A stretch of 64,000 nucleotides of DNA from JAKACA01 sp049510975 (lineage in GTDB: Bacteria; Actinomycetota; Acidimicrobiia; Acidimicrobiales; Bog-793): contig JBEKYM010000007.1 in assembly GCA_049510975.1 (NCBI GenBank), positions 225,231 through 289,230 on the forward strand, written 5' to 3'. Both the position numbers and the translations under genes were made by a program. The notes beneath the pieces were generated by a model. The model searched no databases and was not told the origin of the DNA. It saw nothing but the letters and a program-made list of their open reading frames with translations. Of this stretch, positions 14,933 to 24,600 are shown piece by piece (the stretch's first letter is position 1; every line of letters starts with the position of its first letter).

Positions 14933-16132
14933 TCAGAGGGCGAAGCGGAAAACGACGCCCTCGAGGCGGCGGTTGATCACATCGGAGCCGACGGCGTAGC
15001 AATGCGCGGATCCCTGGCAGGCGATCCCCGTCAGAGTCTGGTCACCCGGCCCTGGCATGGCGGCTGTGAAAGCTCCGGGCTGGCCGCCTGTGACGGGGAC
15101 GATCCCGAGGACGCCGTGGGCGGTGAGGGCGATCGTGGCGCACAACGTCGTGGATGCGCAGGTCGTCTCGTAAACGAACGGCTCGTTCACCTCGTGGATG
15201 TCGCCGGCGGTCGTGTGGGAGACGTCCTCCACCTCGCCTTGATTCGTGGTCGTATCGATCCCGCTCACGAGGCAGGAGTAGTAGGCGGTGCAGGCCATGC
15301 CGGTCGGGTCGCTGATGCCGCCGATGGCGGTCGCCACGGCGCTTGGCTGGGCGCCCGTGATGCGGACCACGTAGGCGGTGCGGTGCTTGCTGGACGAGGG
15401 GTTCGATCCCATGACGACACAGGTGTTGAGCGAGGCGGGGCACGAGATGGCGTTCAAGAGCTGGCCGCTGGCGTACTCCTTCGGCGAAGTGGTCCTGCCG
15501 TCGATGACCGGCACGACGAGGCCGCGACCGTTGATGGATCCGACCACGAAGCACGCATCAGCCGACTCGCAGGCGATGCCGGTGATCGGCAGGTTCGTGC
15601 CCATCTCGACGGCCGCCTTGACGGGTTTGCCGTTGACGATCGCCGCCAGCAGGTCGGGCTGCTCCGAGTTCACGACCTTGCCGAAGCCGAAGGCGAGGCA
15701 CCAGCCCTTTTGCGGGCAGGCGACAGCGGCCACCGAGTTCATGCCGGACACGTTCACGAGCGATCCGACAGTGCCGTCGTTGATCGTCGCCACGAAGCCG
15801 TAGTCGCCCGTGGCGTCGCGGGCCTGGCCCCCGACGAGGCAGTACTGCGACGGCGAGCACGAGACGTCGTCGACGGTGGTCGTCCCGTACACGCCGACGA
15901 TGCGGGGACGACCCAGGTGGCCGGTGGCAGCCGCCGCCGGAGGCGCCGTGCTGGCGAACGCCGCCGCCACGAGCCCGAGGACGCCGGCGGCCGTCCAGCC
16001 GATCCGCCGGGAGCCTGCCCGGCGCCCCCCGGCGCCCGTCCCGCCGACGAAGTGGGAGCCTGCCCGGCGCCCGCCGGCGCCCACCCCGCTCGTCGAGGCG
16101 GAGAAGATCCGGTAGAACCTGTGAGCACTCAT
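14933..16132 (-). CDS. Secreted protein with seven Cys-pair repeats (predicted seven-bladed propeller)
   Basis: A 399-residue exported protein of unknown function. The chosen ATG (MSAHRFYRIF) has GAGGGGG nine bases upstream; an upstream open frame to 16282 is rejected. Residues 1-65 form a long twin-repeat signal region (GAGGRRAGS twice) ending in a hydrophobic helix (GWTAAGVLGLVAAAFAST) and AAA-type cleavage sites. The rest has seven modules of 40-50 residues, each with a hydrophobic-Ser/Ala-Cys, four to six residues, Cys, then a small hydrophobic strand and Gly. Examples are VSCSPSQYCLVGG, VACPQKGWCLAFG, IACESADACFVVG and IACQGSAHCYAVG. One disulfide per blade of a beta-propeller is the simplest reading. 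Similar unnamed Cys-pair repeats occur in other actinobacterial secreted proteins. Confidence 0.75.
   Translation of the reverse strand: MSAHRFYRIFSASTSGVGAGGRRAGSHFVGGTGAGGRRAGSRRIGWTAAGVLGLVAAAFASTAPPAAAATGHLGRPRIVGVYGTTTVDDVSCSPSQYCLVGGQARDATGDYGFVATINDGTVGSLVNVSGMNSVAAVACPQKGWCLAFGFGKVVNSEQPDLLAAIVNGKPVKAAVEMGTNLPITGIACESADACFVVGSINGRGLVVPVIDGRTTSPKEYASGQLLNAISCPASLNTCVVMGSNPSSSKHRTAYVVRITGAQPSAVATAIGGISDPTGMACTAYYSCLVSGIDTTTNQGEVEDVSHTTAGDIHEVNEPFVYETTCASTTLCATIALTAHGVLGIVPVTGGQPGAFTAAMPGPGDQTLTGIACQGSAHCYAVGSDVINRRLEGVVFRFAL
16009..16082 (-). repeat. Direct repeat in the signal region of the secreted protein
   Basis: A 29-base GC-rich sequence starting GGGAGCCTGCCCGGCGCCC occurs at 16009 and again at 16054 with one difference, a 45-base period. 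On the coding strand it gives the doubled peptide GAGGRRAGS ahead of the hydrophobic helix. Confidence 0.75.
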
Positions 16133-16286
16133 GATTGCTGCCCCCTCGGTGGAGCCTTGTGCGCTGCGGAACGGTGCGGACGGTGGAGCGGTGCCTCCCG
16201 CGCAGCGGTGCGGAACGCGGAGCCATGCGGAACGCGGTGGTGTCGCCGGCGGCGACCAACCGGAGGTTACTTCGCGGGCCACCTGC

Positions 16287-16292
16287 TAGGAT
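16287..16292 (+). promoter_or_regulatory. -10 box and structured leader of rpsO
   Basis: TAGGAT (16287-16292) would start transcription near 16300. A perfect 6-bp hairpin with a CGAG loop (16300-16315) begins there, and a second GCCGGC-armed hairpin lies near 16395-16417. The roughly 140-base leader is unusually long for this window. S15 represses its own mRNA through leader structure in several bacteria; that is only a possibility here. The rest of the 308-base gap (16133-16286) holds three copies of TGCGGAACG and no gene. Confidence 0.45.
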
Positions 16293-16440
16293 GAGAACTG
16301 CCGACCGAGGTCGGCGTGGGCGGTGCTGTCTCGGCTGGGTCGACCGATCCGGGCAGGCAGCGCCCTTCAGAGTGTTCCAACATCATTTCCCGGCCGGCCT
16401 GCGCGCCTGCCGGCACCAAAAGAAAGCCCGTTCTCAACGC

Positions 16441-16698
16441 ATGCCCGACAAGACGGCGACGATCGCCGAGCACCGGCTCCACGAGACCGATACCGGCTCG
16501 CCCGAGGTCCAGGTTGCCATCCTCACTGAGCGGATCAACCACCTCACCGAGCACCTCAAAGTGCACAAAGGCGACCATCACACCCGGCGAGGCCTGATGA
16601 AGCTGATCGGCCGCCGCCGCCGCCTGCTGGACTACGTCAAAGCGAACGACGTCGACCGTTACCGGGGCTTGATCGCCCGGCTCGGCATCCGTCGCTAA
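16441..16698 (+). CDS. rpsO: 30S ribosomal protein S15
   Basis: An 85-residue ribosomal protein binding the central domain of 16S rRNA. The sequence matches the family end to end, with IAEHRLHETDTGSPEVQVAILTERINHLTEHLK, then KGDHHTRRGLMKLIGRRRRLLDYVK and the usual C-terminal RYRGLIARLGIRR. The ATG at 16441 gives the standard N-terminus. The long open frame running back to 16135 is leader sequence. pnp follows, the widely conserved rpsO-pnp pair. Confidence 0.97.
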   Translation: MPDKTATIAEHRLHETDTGSPEVQVAILTERINHLTEHLKVHKGDHHTRRGLMKLIGRRRRLLDYVKANDVDRYRGLIARLGIRR

Positions 16699-16880
16699 GG
16701 CTGGGGACCGAACCCCAACGACAACCACGGCGCCCGCAGTCGTCAGCTGCCAGTCGCCGGGTACCGGGCCGAGACATCTCGGCCGGAGCAGGGAGCGTCA
16801 TCACTCCCGCTCGGGCAGGTCCGGTGCACGACGACTGGGAACTGGCCAGGTCAGGCGCCTCGAATCCATAGAGGAGTGTC
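16699..16880 (+). promoter_or_regulatory. rpsO-pnp intercistronic leader with hairpins
   Basis: The 182 bases hold a 7-bp hairpin GGCCGAG-ACAT-CTCGGCC (16767-16784) and a weaker one with arms GGGAG and CTCCC (16791-16808). In many bacteria PNPase controls its own mRNA through cleaved hairpins at this place. A conserved actinobacterial RNA called Actino-pnp has been described upstream of pnp genes. I cannot verify a match by eye. The ribosome site GAGGAG precedes the pnp ATG. Confidence 0.45.
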
Positions 16881-19406
16881 ATGGCTGACGCCATCACCGT
16901 CTCCGGTCCCATCAATGGGACCGACCGCACCCTGTCCTTCGAAACCGGGCGCTTTGCCGCTCAAGCCGACGGGGCGGTTCTCGCCCGTATCGGCGACACC
17001 ATCGTCCTCGTGACGGCGACAGCGGCCCGTAAGGTTCGCGAGGGGACGGATTTCTTCCCGCTCACCGTCGACATCGAAGAGCGAATGTACGCAGCCGGCA
17101 AGATTCCCGGCTCCTTCTTCCGGCGTGAAGGCCGGGCGACCGATCAGGCGATTCTCACGGACCGCTTGATCGACCGGCCGTTGCGGCCGTCGTTCCCGGA
17201 GGGGTTTCGTAACGAGGTCCATATCGTCGGCACGACCTTCGGCGCCGACCTCGTCAACCCTCACGACGTTCTGGCCATCAACGGCGCCTCGGCTGCCCTC
17301 ATGATCTCCGGCATCCCCTTCGACGGCCCCATCGGCGCCGTCCGGATGGCCTACTCGATCGAGGGCACCTGGCTCCCGCACGCCACCTACCAGGAAGGCG
17401 ACGCCTCGACGTTCGAGCTCGTCGTCGCCGGCCGGGCGCTCGGCACCGAGGCCGACGCAGAGATCGCCATCATGATGGTGGAGGCCGGCGGAACCGAGGA
17501 CGCCTGGCAGTACTACGAGAACGGCGCCCCGAAGGTGACCGAGGACGTCATCGCCGAGGGGCTCGAGGCCTCCAAGGAGTGGATCCGCCAGTCGATCGAG
17601 CTGCAGCGCGAGCTCGTCGCCAAGGCCGGCCGCAAGGAGACGATCCCCTACGAGCTGTTCGTCGACTACTCCGAGGACGTCTACGAGCGGGTCTCGACGA
17701 TCGGCGCCGAGTCCATCACGACGGCAAATGCCATCACGACCAAGACCGAGCGCAACGCCGCCCTCGATGCCGCCGCCGAAACGATCGTCGAGCAGCTCGC
17801 ACCGCTCTTCCCCGAGCGCGAGCGTGAGATCAAAGCCGCCATCCGGTCGTTCACGAAGAAGATCGTGCGGAAGCGCATCGTCTCCGAGGGCATCCGCATC
17901 GACGGGCGCGGCACGACCGACATCCGGCCCCTCTCCGCCGAGGTCGGCATCATCCCGACGGCACACGGCTCCGGGCTCTTCCAGCGTGGCGACACGCAGG
18001 TCCTCAACTTCACCACCCTCGGCATGCCCCGCATGAACCAGCTGCTCGACACGATCGGCATCGACGAGACCAAGCGGTACATGCACCACTACAACTTCCC
18101 GCCGTTCTCGACGGGCGAGACGGGTTTCATGCGTGGACCGAAGCGGCGTGAGATCGGCCACGGCCTTCTGGCCGAGCGGGCGCTCCTTCCCGTCATCCCG
18201 CCCGAGAGCGAGTTCCCCTACGTGCTGCGCCTCGTGTCCGAGGTCCTCTCGTCCAACGGCTCGACGTCGATGGCCTCGGTCTGTGGATCGAGCCTGTCGC
18301 TCATGGACGCCGGCGTGCCGATCAAGGCACCCGTCGCCGGCATCGCCATGGGACTCGTGTACGCCGAGGGCGTCTACACGACGCTGACCGACATCCTCGG
18401 CGCCGAGGACGCCTTCGGTGACATGGACTTCAAAGTCGCCGGCACGTCCGAATTCGTCACGGCGCTCCAGCTCGACACGAAGATCGACGGCTTGCCCGCC
18501 GACGTGCTGTCGAAGGCGCTGCACCAGGCCCGCGACGCTCGCATGATCATCCTCGACGTCATGGCCGGCGCCATCTCCGAGCCTCGCGACGAGGTCAAGT
18601 CGCACGCACCGAAGATCGTCACCTTCGAGATCCCGATCGACAAGATCGGCGAGGTCATCGGCCCCAAGGGCAAGGTCATCAACGCCATCCAGCAGGAGAC
18701 GGGTGCGGACGTCAACGTCGACGACGACGGCCAGGTCGGTACCGTCACGATCGGCGCCAAGGAGCGCTCGGTCGTCGACGAGGCCCGCCGCCGCATCGAG
18801 ACCATCCTCGACCCGCCGTCAGCGGACGTCGGCGCCGTCTACACCGGCAAGGTCGTCAACATCACGAAGTTCGGGGCGTTCGTCAACATCCTTCCCGGAC
18901 GGGACGGTCTCATCCACATCTCCCGCCTCGGTCAGGGCAAGCGAGTCGAGCGCGTCGAAGACGTCCTCGAGCTCGGCCAGGAGATCGAGGTGCGTGTCGA
19001 CGACATCGACCCGCAGGGCAAGGTTTCGCTGTCGCTGGCGTCCTCGCCGCCTCCGTCGTCTTCCTCATCCGAAGACGGTGACGGCGACCGCCCCCGCGGC
19101 CGTGGCCGCGGCGACCGGCCGGAGCGCTCCGACAGGTCCGACCGCCCAGAGCGCTCCGACCGCCCAGAGCGTTCCGAGCGCAACGGCGCCAGCTCCGAGG
19201 GCGGCGTCCCGCGGGCGTCGTTCGAGGATGCCTTCGACGCCGAGCTGTCCGCCGAGCTGGGTGACCTGGGTCCCCGCGAGACGGCCGGTTCGGCCGGCGG
19301 CGGGCCACGCCGGGAAGGTGGCCGCGAAGGCGGTCGCCGGCCTGAGGGGCGGCGCGACGGCGCAGGCGGCGGCCCTCGCCGGCGCCCCCGCAGCGGCCGG
19401 GACTAG
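16881..19406 (+). CDS. pnp: Polyribonucleotide nucleotidyltransferase (PNPase)
   Basis: An 841-residue 3'-5' phosphorolytic exoribonuclease acting in mRNA turnover. It has two RNase PH cores (about 12-230 and 325-560), with FFRREGRATDQAILTDRLIDRPLRPSFP and GSSLSLMDAGVPIKAPVAGIAMGL. The KH domain carries IGPKGKVIN (about 593) and is followed by an S1 domain (YTGKVVNITKFGAFVNILPG). The protein is about 100 residues longer than typical. From about residue 720 it has a disordered tail of Ser, Asp, Arg and Gly with RSDRPE-type repeats and an Arg/Gly-rich end. Such tails occur in actinobacterial PNPases and could bind RNA or partner RNases. The ATG has a GAGGAG ribosome site. Confidence 0.96.
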   Translation: MADAITVSGPINGTDRTLSFETGRFAAQADGAVLARIGDTIVLVTATAARKVREGTDFFPLTVDIEERMYAAGKIPGSFFRREGRATDQAILTDRLIDRPLRPSFPEGFRNEVHIVGTTFGADLVNPHDVLAINGASAALMISGIPFDGPIGAVRMAYSIEGTWLPHATYQEGDASTFELVVAGRALGTEADAEIAIMMVEAGGTEDAWQYYENGAPKVTEDVIAEGLEASKEWIRQSIELQRELVAKAGRKETIPYELFVDYSEDVYERVSTIGAESITTANAITTKTERNAALDAAAETIVEQLAPLFPEREREIKAAIRSFTKKIVRKRIVSEGIRIDGRGTTDIRPLSAEVGIIPTAHGSGLFQRGDTQVLNFTTLGMPRMNQLLDTIGIDETKRYMHHYNFPPFSTGETGFMRGPKRREIGHGLLAERALLPVIPPESEFPYVLRLVSEVLSSNGSTSMASVCGSSLSLMDAGVPIKAPVAGIAMGLVYAEGVYTTLTDILGAEDAFGDMDFKVAGTSEFVTALQLDTKIDGLPADVLSKALHQARDARMIILDVMAGAISEPRDEVKSHAPKIVTFEIPIDKIGEVIGPKGKVINAIQQETGADVNVDDDGQVGTVTIGAKERSVVDEARRRIETILDPPSADVGAVYTGKVVNITKFGAFVNILPGRDGLIHISRLGQGKRVERVEDVLELGQEIEVRVDDIDPQGKVSLSLASSPPPSSSSSEDGDGDRPRGRGRGDRPERSDRSDRPERSDRPERSERNGASSEGGVPRASFEDAFDAELSAELGDLGPRETAGSAGGGPRREGGREGGRRPEGRRDGAGGGPRRRPRSGRD
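19108..19182 (+). repeat. Short tandem repeats encoding the PNPase tail
   Basis: An 18-base unit close to GACCGCCCAGAGCGCTCC recurs two to three times with degenerate copies on either side. It encodes RSDRPE-type hexapeptides in the C-terminal tail of PNPase. Confidence 0.7.
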
Positions 19407-19450
19407 GGCCTAGTCACACCGGGCCCGACGCCTGTCGCCCCGTCACGACC

Positions 19451-20695
19451 TTGATCAAGTCCTCCGTCCTGCAGTCGGGAATCCGGCTCGTCACTGAATC
19501 CATGCCCGATGTCGCTTCGGCGTCGGTCGGCGTATGGGTCGGGACGGGCTCCCGAGACGAAACCAACCCACAAGCCGGCATCTCTCACTTCCTCGAGCAC
19601 CTGCTCTTCAAGGGGACGGACGACCGCACGGCACGCGACATCGCCGAAGCGGTCGACGCCGTCGGCGGCGACATGAACGCCTACACGACGAAGGAGTACA
19701 CGACCTTCTACGTGCGCGCCCTGTCCGAGCACCTGGATCTCGGTCTCGACATCCTCTGCGACATCCTGCGCGAGCCGGCGTTGCGACCCGATGACGTCGA
19801 TGCTGAGCGGCAGGTCATCTTGGAGGAGGTGCTGATGCACCGGGACGAGCCGGCCGACGTCGTGCAGGAGCTGTTCAGCGAAGCGATGTTCCTTCGTCAT
19901 CCGCTTGGGCGGGAGGTGCTCGGCGATCCCGACGTCATCCAACGGGTGACCGTGCCCGAGATCCGGGCGTTCTTCGACGAGCACTACCTGCCTCGCAACA
20001 TGGTCGTGGCTGCCGCCGGCGACGTCGTGCACGAGGTCGTGGCGGAGGAGATCGAGCGTCGTTTTGTCGGGCGCGACGGGGGACAGGCGCCCCCGCGCAC
20101 GTCGCCCGGTGCCGAGCTGCGTGCGCTCACCGTCGAGCGCCGTGACACCGAGCAGACACAGCTCGTCGTCGGGACCCGCGGCCCCGCTCGCCGTTCGCCC
20201 GACCGCTTCAGCCTCGCCGTCCTCAACCACGCCCTCGGTGGAGGGCTCTCGAGCCGGCTGTTCCAAGAGGTCCGAGAAACCCGCGGCCTCGCCTACTCCA
20301 TCGGCTCCGACCGCGTCGCCTATGAGGACGGCGGCTCCCTGTCGGTGTCGGTGGGAACTGCTCCCGAACATGCCGCCGAAGTCCTCGAGCTCATCGGCAA
20401 GGAGCTCGACCAGCTCCGCGCCGACGGCGTCACCCCCCGCGAGCTCGAGGTCGCCAAGGGCCATCTGCGCGCCGACCTCCTGCTCTCGCTCGAGGACTCC
20501 GGTGCCCGCATGTCCCGTATCGGCGCCAGCCTGCTCCTGCACGACGAGGTCCTGACCGTCGAGGAGCTGCTCTCCAAGATCGGGGCCGTCACGCTCGCCG
20601 ACGTGGCCGGGGCGGCCGCCCGCGTCCTCGACGGCAGGCGGGTGCTGGCCGTCGTCGGCCCCTTCGACGAAGCCGACTTCGCTTCGTTCTCCTGA
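19451..20695 (+). CDS. M16 family zinc metallopeptidase (processing-peptidase type)
   Basis: A 414-residue pitrilysin-fold peptidase. The inverted zinc motif HFLEH (His46, Glu49, His50) and the distal glutamate at 126 (ILEEV) form an intact active site. The C-terminal half carries the R/Y motif region (GGGLSSRLFQEVRETRGLAYSIGS). Single-copy M16 proteins of this length usually act as homodimers. Their substrates in actinobacteria are mostly unknown. The position between pnp and dapB is the conserved one. TTG is used as start because it directly precedes the usual N-terminus; no good ribosome site is seen. Confidence 0.9.
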   Translation: MIKSSVLQSGIRLVTESMPDVASASVGVWVGTGSRDETNPQAGISHFLEHLLFKGTDDRTARDIAEAVDAVGGDMNAYTTKEYTTFYVRALSEHLDLGLDILCDILREPALRPDDVDAERQVILEEVLMHRDEPADVVQELFSEAMFLRHPLGREVLGDPDVIQRVTVPEIRAFFDEHYLPRNMVVAAAGDVVHEVVAEEIERRFVGRDGGQAPPRTSPGAELRALTVERRDTEQTQLVVGTRGPARRSPDRFSLAVLNHALGGGLSSRLFQEVRETRGLAYSIGSDRVAYEDGGSLSVSVGTAPEHAAEVLELIGKELDQLRADGVTPRELEVAKGHLRADLLLSLEDSGARMSRIGASLLLHDEVLTVEELLSKIGAVTLADVAGAAARVLDGRRVLAVVGPFDEADFASFS

Positions 20696-20714
20696 GAATG
20701 CCGCCACCGACCGC

Positions 20715-20720
20715 TACCGT
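20715..20720 (+). promoter_or_regulatory. -10 box of dapB (leaderless transcript)
   Basis: TACCGT ends six bases before the dapB GTG at 20727. No ribosome binding site is present, so a leaderless mRNA is the likely product. Confidence 0.55.
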
Positions 20721-20726
20721 GGGGGC

Positions 20727-21548
20727 GTGATCCGGGTCGGGGTCTTCGGCGCAGCGGGGCGGATGGGGGCGACCGTCTGCGAGACGGTCCTCGCGGCGCC
20801 CGATCTCGAGCTCGTTGCCGCCGTCGACCCGGCCAGGGCCGGAAGCTCGCTGGCCGAGGTGCTCGGCCGGTCCGGACCCGACGTGCCCGATCTCGAGCTC
20901 GCTGCTGACGCCGACTCCCTCGGGCGTGCCGGCGCCGATGTCGCCGTCGACTTCAGCGTGGTGGCCGCCGCTCGCGAGAACCTTCGCTGGTGTTCGGAGC
21001 ACTCCGTGCACGCTGTGGAGGGTACGACCGGATTCAGCGAGGACGACCTGGAGGGTTTCGCCCGGTGGTTCGGGCCAGGCTCGACGGCGAACGCGCTCGT
21101 GACGTCGAACTTCTCGCTCGGGGCCGCCTTGATGATGCGCTGTGCGGAGCTCTGCGCCCCGCATTTCAGCGGTGTCGAGATCATCGAGCTTCATCACGAG
21201 CACAAGCGGGATGCCCCTTCGGGCACGTCGTTGCGGACGGCCGGCATCATCGAGGCGGCCCGAGACGCCGCCGGCTCGGGGCCGCTGGTGAGCGACCCCA
21301 CCGAGCAGGCAGTGCTGGCGGGCACTCGCGGCGGAGTCACCGCCGGCGGCGTCCGCGTCCACTCCGTACGGCTGCCGGGCCTCGTCGCCCATCAGGAAGT
21401 CCTGTTCGGCAACGCCGGCGAGACGTTGTCGATCCGGCATGACTCGACGGATCGGGTTTCTTTCATGCCGGGGGTGTTGATGGCCGTCCGGGCCGTAGCT
21501 GACCTGCCGGGCCTCACGCTCGGCCTGGGGCCGTTGCTGGGCGCTTGA
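20727..21548 (+). CDS. dapB: 4-hydroxy-tetrahydrodipicolinate reductase
   Basis: A 273-residue reductase of the diaminopimelate/lysine pathway. The N-terminal Rossmann motif is GVFGAAGRMG (5-14). The catalytic signature ELHHEHKRDAPSGTS carries His156, His157 and Lys160, with the substrate-binding GTS at 166-168. The length is normal for the family. It uses the product of DapA, whose gene lies 8 kb downstream across an accessory region. The GTG start follows a -10 box directly. Confidence 0.96.
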   Translation: MIRVGVFGAAGRMGATVCETVLAAPDLELVAAVDPARAGSSLAEVLGRSGPDVPDLELAADADSLGRAGADVAVDFSVVAAARENLRWCSEHSVHAVEGTTGFSEDDLEGFARWFGPGSTANALVTSNFSLGAALMMRCAELCAPHFSGVEIIELHHEHKRDAPSGTSLRTAGIIEAARDAAGSGPLVSDPTEQAVLAGTRGGVTAGGVRVHSVRLPGLVAHQEVLFGNAGETLSIRHDSTDRVSFMPGVLMAVRAVADLPGLTLGLGPLLGA

Positions 21549-21634
21549 GGCCGGGTTGCAGGTGCCGACCGGTGCGGTTGGGCCGGCGCCGCCCGACGCA
21601 CGCCGCCCGACCGTCGCCGGCCGACGAATTGCCG

Positions 21635-21651
21635 GCCGCCAAATTGGCGGC
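21635..21651. terminator. Convergent hairpin between dapB and the subtilase gene
   Basis: GCCGCCA and TGGCGGC form a perfect 7-bp stem around AAT. Further GC-rich inverted repeats (GCCGGC cores) crowd the 134-base gap between the two convergent genes. Confidence 0.6.
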
Positions 21652-21682
21652 GCGCCGCCGGCTCGGCCGGCCCGCCGCCGGC

Positions 21683-24600
21683 TCAGCTCGGCCAGGCCAC
21701 CGTCACCTCGCCGGCGCTCGTGCACTTCTCGGAATTGGAGACGAGCCCGTCGGAGTTGACGGCCCGGATGATGACGGCGACGGTACCTGCAGGCACCGTC
21801 ACGCGAACGAGTGCGCCGGCGGCCGCTTCGACGTTCAGTGTCTCGGGCGGAAACGCCCTGCCGGCGGAGTTCACGTCGACGTACTGGTAGGTCGACGCCT
21901 CGCCGTCGTACCAGTGCGCGCCTGGCGCCGAGAAGCTGAGGGTCGTGCCCGACAGCTTGGCGCTGCGGACGACTCCCGGCGGGCGGGAGTCGGTCCCGAG
22001 GCGGCCGGAGTTGTACTCGTCGTGGAAGGCCCGCCACCAGCTGCCGTCGCCCGGTGCGGCCCCGCTCGTCGTCCAGGCGAACAGGTAGCCCTCCCGGGTG
22101 ATGGTCACGAGATCGTCACGGCCGTTGCCGAACAGGTCGCCGGCAGCCGGGGCATACACCGTCCAGCCGCCCGTGAATTTCGGGAAACCCGCCGCCTCTG
22201 CACCCGACGACAGCCGAGCATCCACGGCCCCGGAGTCGCCCCCGATCACGAGGTCGTCGGCCGAGCCGGCACTGACGGGGGCGAAGAGTGGCTGGCCGAG
22301 GAAGTCCTGGCCCTGTTCGGAGGAGGGGAAGCCGGCGAGCTCGTCGGCAGCCTTTCCGGTCGCGGTGGCGGCAAGCCCTGGCCAGACGGAGGCAACCTGG
22401 TTGATCGGGTTGCCGGACCCGCCATAGAGGAGAGCGGCGGCAAGGTGCTCGGTGCCGATGCCCGGATCGGCGTAGCTCACGCCAGAGCCGAAGTCGCCGA
22501 AGGCGCCGCTGCCCGTGAAGGGGGTCGGCACTGTGGTCGGCAGGGGTCCGAAGATCGCTTCCGAGGGGTTGCCCACGACGGCCAGGAGCGCATCGAGCAC
22601 GGAGCTCGCCGAGCCATAGCTGCCGGCGACCTTCCCCGTGGACGTGATGAGACTGTCCGGGGTCCAGATCGGTCCGACGGCGACGTCGTCGAGGGAGTTG
22701 TTGCCGTCGCGGTTGCCGAGGACGTCGGCAACGGCGGGGGAGTCCGTGCCCTCGGTGATGAACTCCTGGGCGCTGCCGTAGTCCTCGATCGTTCCCTGCA
22801 GGCGCACGGGCCAACCCTTCACGAGCTTGCCGCTGGCGCTGTAGGCGAAGACGAATCCGTAGTCGAGCGCTTGGAGTCCGCCCTCGCTCGGGCCGAGCTC
22901 GGTGTACTGGCTCCGGACGACGAGGTCGGGCGGCCCACTCGCGCTGAACTGAGCCACGGCCGGCGGAGTGTCCAGCTTCTGGTCGGCTTCGAGCGTGTAA
23001 CCACCCGGCAGGTGTTCCTCGGCGGCCGTCAGCGTCACGCGGACGGGCCAGCCGGGAAGCGCCTTGCCATCGGGCCGCCACGCGTGCAGGTCGCCGTCCC
23101 ACCCGGCCTGCACGATGTCGAGCTGCCCGCCGCCGGCGAGCGACACGAGCACTGGCGGTGACACGGCACCCTCGACCGGCAGGCGGTGGTGGGCGAGGTT
23201 GGGCCGCGGGATGGCCGGTTTCACGACGCCGGCGTCCATGGCGATCGGCCAGCCGGACTCCAGCTGACCTTCGGAGTCGAAGGCGTACACGTAGCCGTCC
23301 TCCGAGGTGGCGACGACCGACAGCCGGCCGGTGTGGTTGAGGTCACCGACGGCCACGTCCGAGATGATCGGCTGATCACCGACGGCGATGCCGGCGGGCA
23401 CGTCGACGGCGCTGATCGGGTCCGTGTGCGCCGGCCAACCCGGAAGTTCCGCCCCGGTCTTCGGGTTGAGGGCCTCGATCGTGCCGTTGGCGGTGCCGAA
23501 GACGATGTCGAGCTGCCCGGTGCCCTGCAGGTCAACAAGGGCGGGTTCGGACTCGCCGCTCGAACCGATCGCAAGCGGGAAGCCGGCGACGGCGCTCGGG
23601 TCGTGGAAGGCGTCGATGACGCGCCGCGCCTCGCCGGTCAGCGTGGAGGATCCGACCACGGTCGTCGTCACGACGCGGAATGTCACGTCGTACTGATCGA
23701 ACGTCGTCAGCTCCTTCGTCGTCGAGAGATGGAACGTGGCGTCGTAGAACGACGACGGGATGGCGCCGAGGGCGAGCGTCCCGAACGTGCCCGAGAACGA
23801 TCCCGTCTTGTTGCCGGACGAGATCGTGTGCCACGTCGACGGGTCGCCACCGAGACCGTACTGCAGGCTCCAGCCGTAGCTCTGCCCGCTGAACGCGCTC
23901 ACGGTGCCGGTGACCTGAACGGTGTGCTGCCGCGTCGGATCGACGAGCGTGTACCAGGCAGGAGCGTCGATCTCCGGCGCCGCCGGCACGTCGGCGGCCG
24001 TGACGTCCTGCAGGGCCGTGAGCGCATCGGGCATGCCGTAGCCGTACTGCTCGTTCCACTCGCCGGGAGCCGCCGGCCACGGCAGCGTCGCCCCCGCCGG
24101 CGCCGCCGGCTCGGTCGAGGCTTCCCGAAGGATCTGCACCGCCTGCGGCCCCCGCAGCGGCGCCTTGATCGTGTCGGCGGCGGCCGCCACCTGCCCTTCG
24201 GAGAGCACGAGGGCGAGGACGGCCCCGAGCGTCGGCGTCGACTCCGACGTGCTGCCGCCGTTGGTGGCGACCGAGAACATGTTGTGGACGCCGAACGACG
24301 TGAGGTCAGAGCGCGTCCAGAACGGCCCCTTCATCTTGGTGAGCGTCGAGCCGGTCACGCCGGCGGTGTTCGGCAGGAGCCCGTTGCCGGGAAGGACGTT
24401 GCCCCAGAACATGCCGCCCTGGTGATCGGCCGAGTCGAAGTCGTTGCTCGACTCGACGACGATGACGCCGAGCGAGTCGAGGTAGGCGAGCACGCCGGCG
24501 GCGAACGACGAGTAGCCGAGGTCGGCCGTGACCGAAACGATCACCTTGGCACCGGACTCAGCCGCGAACAGCCACGCCTTGGCGAGCATCTCGGTCGAGT

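Noticed and set aside
14675..16294. 539-codon + strand frame between priA and rpsO
   Set aside because: It crosses the strong hairpin and is antisense to the secreted Cys-pair protein, which has a signal sequence, a ribosome site and repeats.
16851..18605. 584-codon open frame antisense to pnp
   Set aside because: It is the usual mirror frame of a high-GC gene. The + strand product is an unmistakable PNPase and the mirror product has no recognisable domain.
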